Shown: piece after piece, positions 62,383 to 64,000 of the stretch
Layout: the number at the start of each line of letters is the position of its first letter
How positions within the stretch are numbered: the first letter of the stretch is position 1
Assembly (NCBI RefSeq): GCF_027257975.1
Contig: NZ_JANZKX010000003.1
Coordinates: forward strand, 186,001-250,000
Direction: 5' to 3'
Source: Pelomonas sp. BJYL3
GTDB taxonomy: Bacteria; Pseudomonadota; Gammaproteobacteria; Burkholderiales; Burkholderiaceae_C
Length of the DNA: 64,000 nt
The notes under the pieces: generated by a model
What the model was told of the DNA's origin: nothing
Seen by the model: the letters and a program-made list of their open reading frames with translations, nothing else
The model's database searches: none
Made by a program: the position numbers and the translations under genes

Positions 62383-63522
62383 ATGAGTTCCAGCAATCCT
62401 TCGCGCAAGCTTCTGTTCATCTTCGGGACCCGGCCCGAGGCCATCAAGATGGCACCGGTCGTCCTGCGAGCCCGCGCGGAACCGGGGGTCGAGGTCAAGG
62501 TCTGCGTCACCGGCCAGCACCGACAGATGCTGGACCAGGTCCTGCGCGTCTTCGACATCACGCCGGACCATGACCTGGCCCTGATGCGGCCGGGCCAGAC
62601 CCTGAGCACCCTCACCGCCGATGCGCTGCAAGCCTGCGAGGCCGTCATCAGCGCCGAGCGCCCGGATTACGTCCTGGTGCACGGCGACACGACCACCACC
62701 TTCAGCGCCAGCCTGGCCGCCTTCTACACGCGCACGCCCGTGGCCCACGTCGAGGCCGGCCTGCGCACGGGCAATCTCTACTCGCCCTGGCCCGAGGAAG
62801 CCAACCGCAAGCTGACCGGCGCGCTGGCCCAGCTCCATTTCGCACCCACGGAGACCGCCCGCCAGAACCTGCTGCGCGAAGGCGTGGACCCGGATCGCGT
62901 CCACGTGACCGGCAACACTGTCATCGATGCGCTTCAGCAGGCCGTGCAGCGCCTCTCGGTCACGCCGGGGCTGGCGGACAGCATCCAGGCCTCCTTCGAT
63001 TTCCTGGACCCGGCCCTGCGCACCGTGCTGGTCACCGGGCACCGCCGCGAGAACTTCGGTGAGGGCTTCATCGGGATCTGCCGCGCCCTGCGAAATCTGG
63101 CGGCCCGCAGCGACCTCCAGATCGTCTACCCCGTGCACCTGAACCCGAATGTGCAGGGCCCCGTCTACGAGCTGCTGGCCGGGCTGACGAACGTCCATCT
63201 GATCGAGCCGCAGGACTACCTGCCCTTCGTCTACCTGCTGAACCGCTCGGACCTGGTGCTGACGGATTCCGGTGGCATCCAGGAAGAGGCCCCAGCGCTC
63301 GGCAAGCCGGTGCTGGTGATGCGCGACACCACCGAACGCCCCGAGGCCATCGAGGCCGGCACGGCACGACTCGTGGGTACGGGCGCCGCGTCCATCGAGC
63401 AGGCGGTGATCGATCTGCTGGACTCGCCGCAGGCCTACGCGGCCATGGCCACCGCGCACAACCCCTATGGCGACGGGCAGGCATCGGATCGCATCGTCGC
63501 CCGGCTCGCCCGCCATGGCTGA
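62383..63522 (+). CDS. wecB: UDP-N-acetylglucosamine 2-epimerase (non-hydrolysing)
   Basis: This is a 379-residue enzyme interconverting UDP-GlcNAc and UDP-ManNAc in the cytoplasm. Motifs are [68 protein letters not shown] and [20 protein letters not shown]. The ATG at 62383 is chosen over the GTG at 62365; neither has a strong ribosome site. It supplies ManNAc or a derivative for the polysaccharide and overlaps the flippase gene by 8 bp. Confidence 0.95.
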   Translation: MSSSNPSRKLLFIFGTRPEAIKMAPVVLRARAEPGVEVKVCVTGQHRQMLDQVLRVFDITPDHDLALMRPGQTLSTLTADALQACEAVISAERPDYVLVHGDTTTTFSASLAAFYTRTPVAHVEAGLRTGNLYSPWPEEANRKLTGALAQLHFAPTETARQNLLREGVDPDRVHVTGNTVIDALQQAVQRLSVTPGLADSIQASFDFLDPALRTVLVTGHRRENFGEGFIGICRALRNLAARSDLQIVYPVHLNPNVQGPVYELLAGLTNVHLIEPQDYLPFVYLLNRSDLVLTDSGGIQEEAPALGKPVLVMRDTTERPEAIEAGTARLVGTGAASIEQAVIDLLDSPQAYAAMATAHNPYGDGQASDRIVARLARHG

Positions 63523-64000
63523 GGCCAGCCAGGCCCTGGCCGGCTCGCATGACATGGACCAGCCGCCCGCGCGCGATCGGCGACAGCTCCTGCAGGTCGG
63601 CATCACCCTGCTGAGCTCCACGCTGGGCAATGTGCTCACCGTGCTGCTCACGGGCTGGCTGGTCCGCAGCCTGGGCGCAGAAGCCTTCGGCCGGGTCGCC
63701 ATCCTCAGCAGCGCCGCCACCGCGCTGGGCAATGTCACGGCCTCCGGCGCGGCGCTCTATGTGGTGCGCGCCACCTCCGTCGGCAGCACGGACGACACCG
63801 GCGTCGCCACGCGCAGGGCCCTGGGCGCCGCCGCGCTGGCCGGGCAGCTGTGCGCCGCCCTCTTCACCGGCGCCGGCCTGCTGCTGGCCCTGGGCCGGCA
63901 CGAGGTGCTGGGCCTGACCGAGTGGGCCCTGGTAGCCCTGGCCCTGCACATGATCACGGCTGACATCCATGCCAAGAACTGCCTGATCGGCTACCAGAAG
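63515..64000 (+). CDS. Polysaccharide flippase (Wzx/MATE-like), 3' truncated by window edge
   Basis: The first 162 codons are present. The start ATG at 63515 lies inside wecB (8-bp overlap). A short cytoplasmic N-terminus ([23 protein letters not shown]) leads to membrane helices [78 protein letters not shown] and [19 protein letters not shown]. The pattern [19 protein letters not shown], with early helices separated by short loops, is that of Wzx-type lipid-linked oligosaccharide flippases. Its position after the export, chain-length and epimerase genes supports this. Only the N-terminal third is visible. Confidence 0.8.
   Translation, partial: MAEASQALAGSHDMDQPPARDRRQLLQVGITLLSSTLGNVLTVLLTGWLVRSLGAEAFGRVAILSSAATALGNVTASGAALYVVRATSVGSTDDTGVATRRALGAAALAGQLCAALFTGAGLLLALGRHEVLGLTEWALVALALHMITADIHAKNCLIGYQK

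Overview
The window is high-GC chromosomal DNA (roughly two thirds G+C) from a betaproteobacterium of the order Burkholderiales. Gene order and protein sequences point to the Rubrivivax/Roseateles/Ideonella/Leptothrix group. This is inferred from protein resemblance and synteny (ubiE-DUF971, lepA-lepB-rnc-era-recO-pdxJ-acpS-nagZ, rpmF-plsX-fabHDG-acpP-fabF, an EpsD-type foldase, a PEP-CTERM protein), not from a database search. I see no phage, plasmid, rRNA, tRNA, IS transposase or CRISPR array.

Layout. 1-3.1 kb, minus strand: the 3'-truncated epsD, ubiE, a DUF971 protein, a structured RNA candidate and a HIT protein. 3.3-9 kb: an orphan Bug/TctC-type solute-binding protein, a 650-bp intergenic nest of small repeats, and a 1300-residue DUF3683 FAD/Fe-S oxidoreductase. 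9-14 kb: a glycerophosphodiesterase, a GNAT/MFS pair and gamma-glutamyltransferase. 14.1-15 kb: two secreted low-complexity Ala/Pro/Thr proteins, one with a six-fold HKxx repeat. 15.2-19.8 kb: a tightly coupled five-gene operon (secreted helical protein, ABC ATPase, FtsX/LolC-type permease, LolA-like protein, predicted outer-membrane barrel). This is the best candidate here for a poorly described system.

19.9-22.6 kb is an iron/haem cluster: bfd, bfr, a palindromic Fur-like site, hemP and a DUF2325 protein. 22.8-26.3 kb holds an aldehyde dehydrogenase, a ChaN/EreA-like secreted protein and a choice-of-anchor A PEP-CTERM protein. 26.4-33.5 kb has the sppA-Rieske-gph-rluC operon divergent from rne, which has a perfect TATAAT box and a leader of about 690 nt. 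33.7-36.5 kb has a POT peptide transporter and a secreted protein of unknown function.

36.5-54.9 kb is a long minus-strand housekeeping block: yceD-rpmF-plsX-fabH-fabD-fabG-acpP-fabF-hypothetical-degQ-lepA-lepB-DUF4845-rnc-era-recO-pdxJ-GNAT-acpS-nagZ. The sigma-E cassette (rpoE-rseA-rseB) that normally lies between fabF and degQ in related genomes is absent, and degQ has a housekeeping-type promoter instead. 54.9-57.9 kb holds maf, an RsmI-like methyltransferase and rhlE. From 57.9 kb to the right edge a polysaccharide locus begins: a WecA-like transferase (minus), then Wza-like SLBB export protein, Wzz-like chain-length protein, UDP-GlcNAc 2-epimerase and a truncated flippase.

Together the genes show an aerobic ubiquinone-using heterotroph with envelope polysaccharide and PEP-CTERM/EpsD machinery. 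A 13-bp motif (AAGACCTGACCCC) occurs four times exactly and once with one mismatch, always at gene boundaries.
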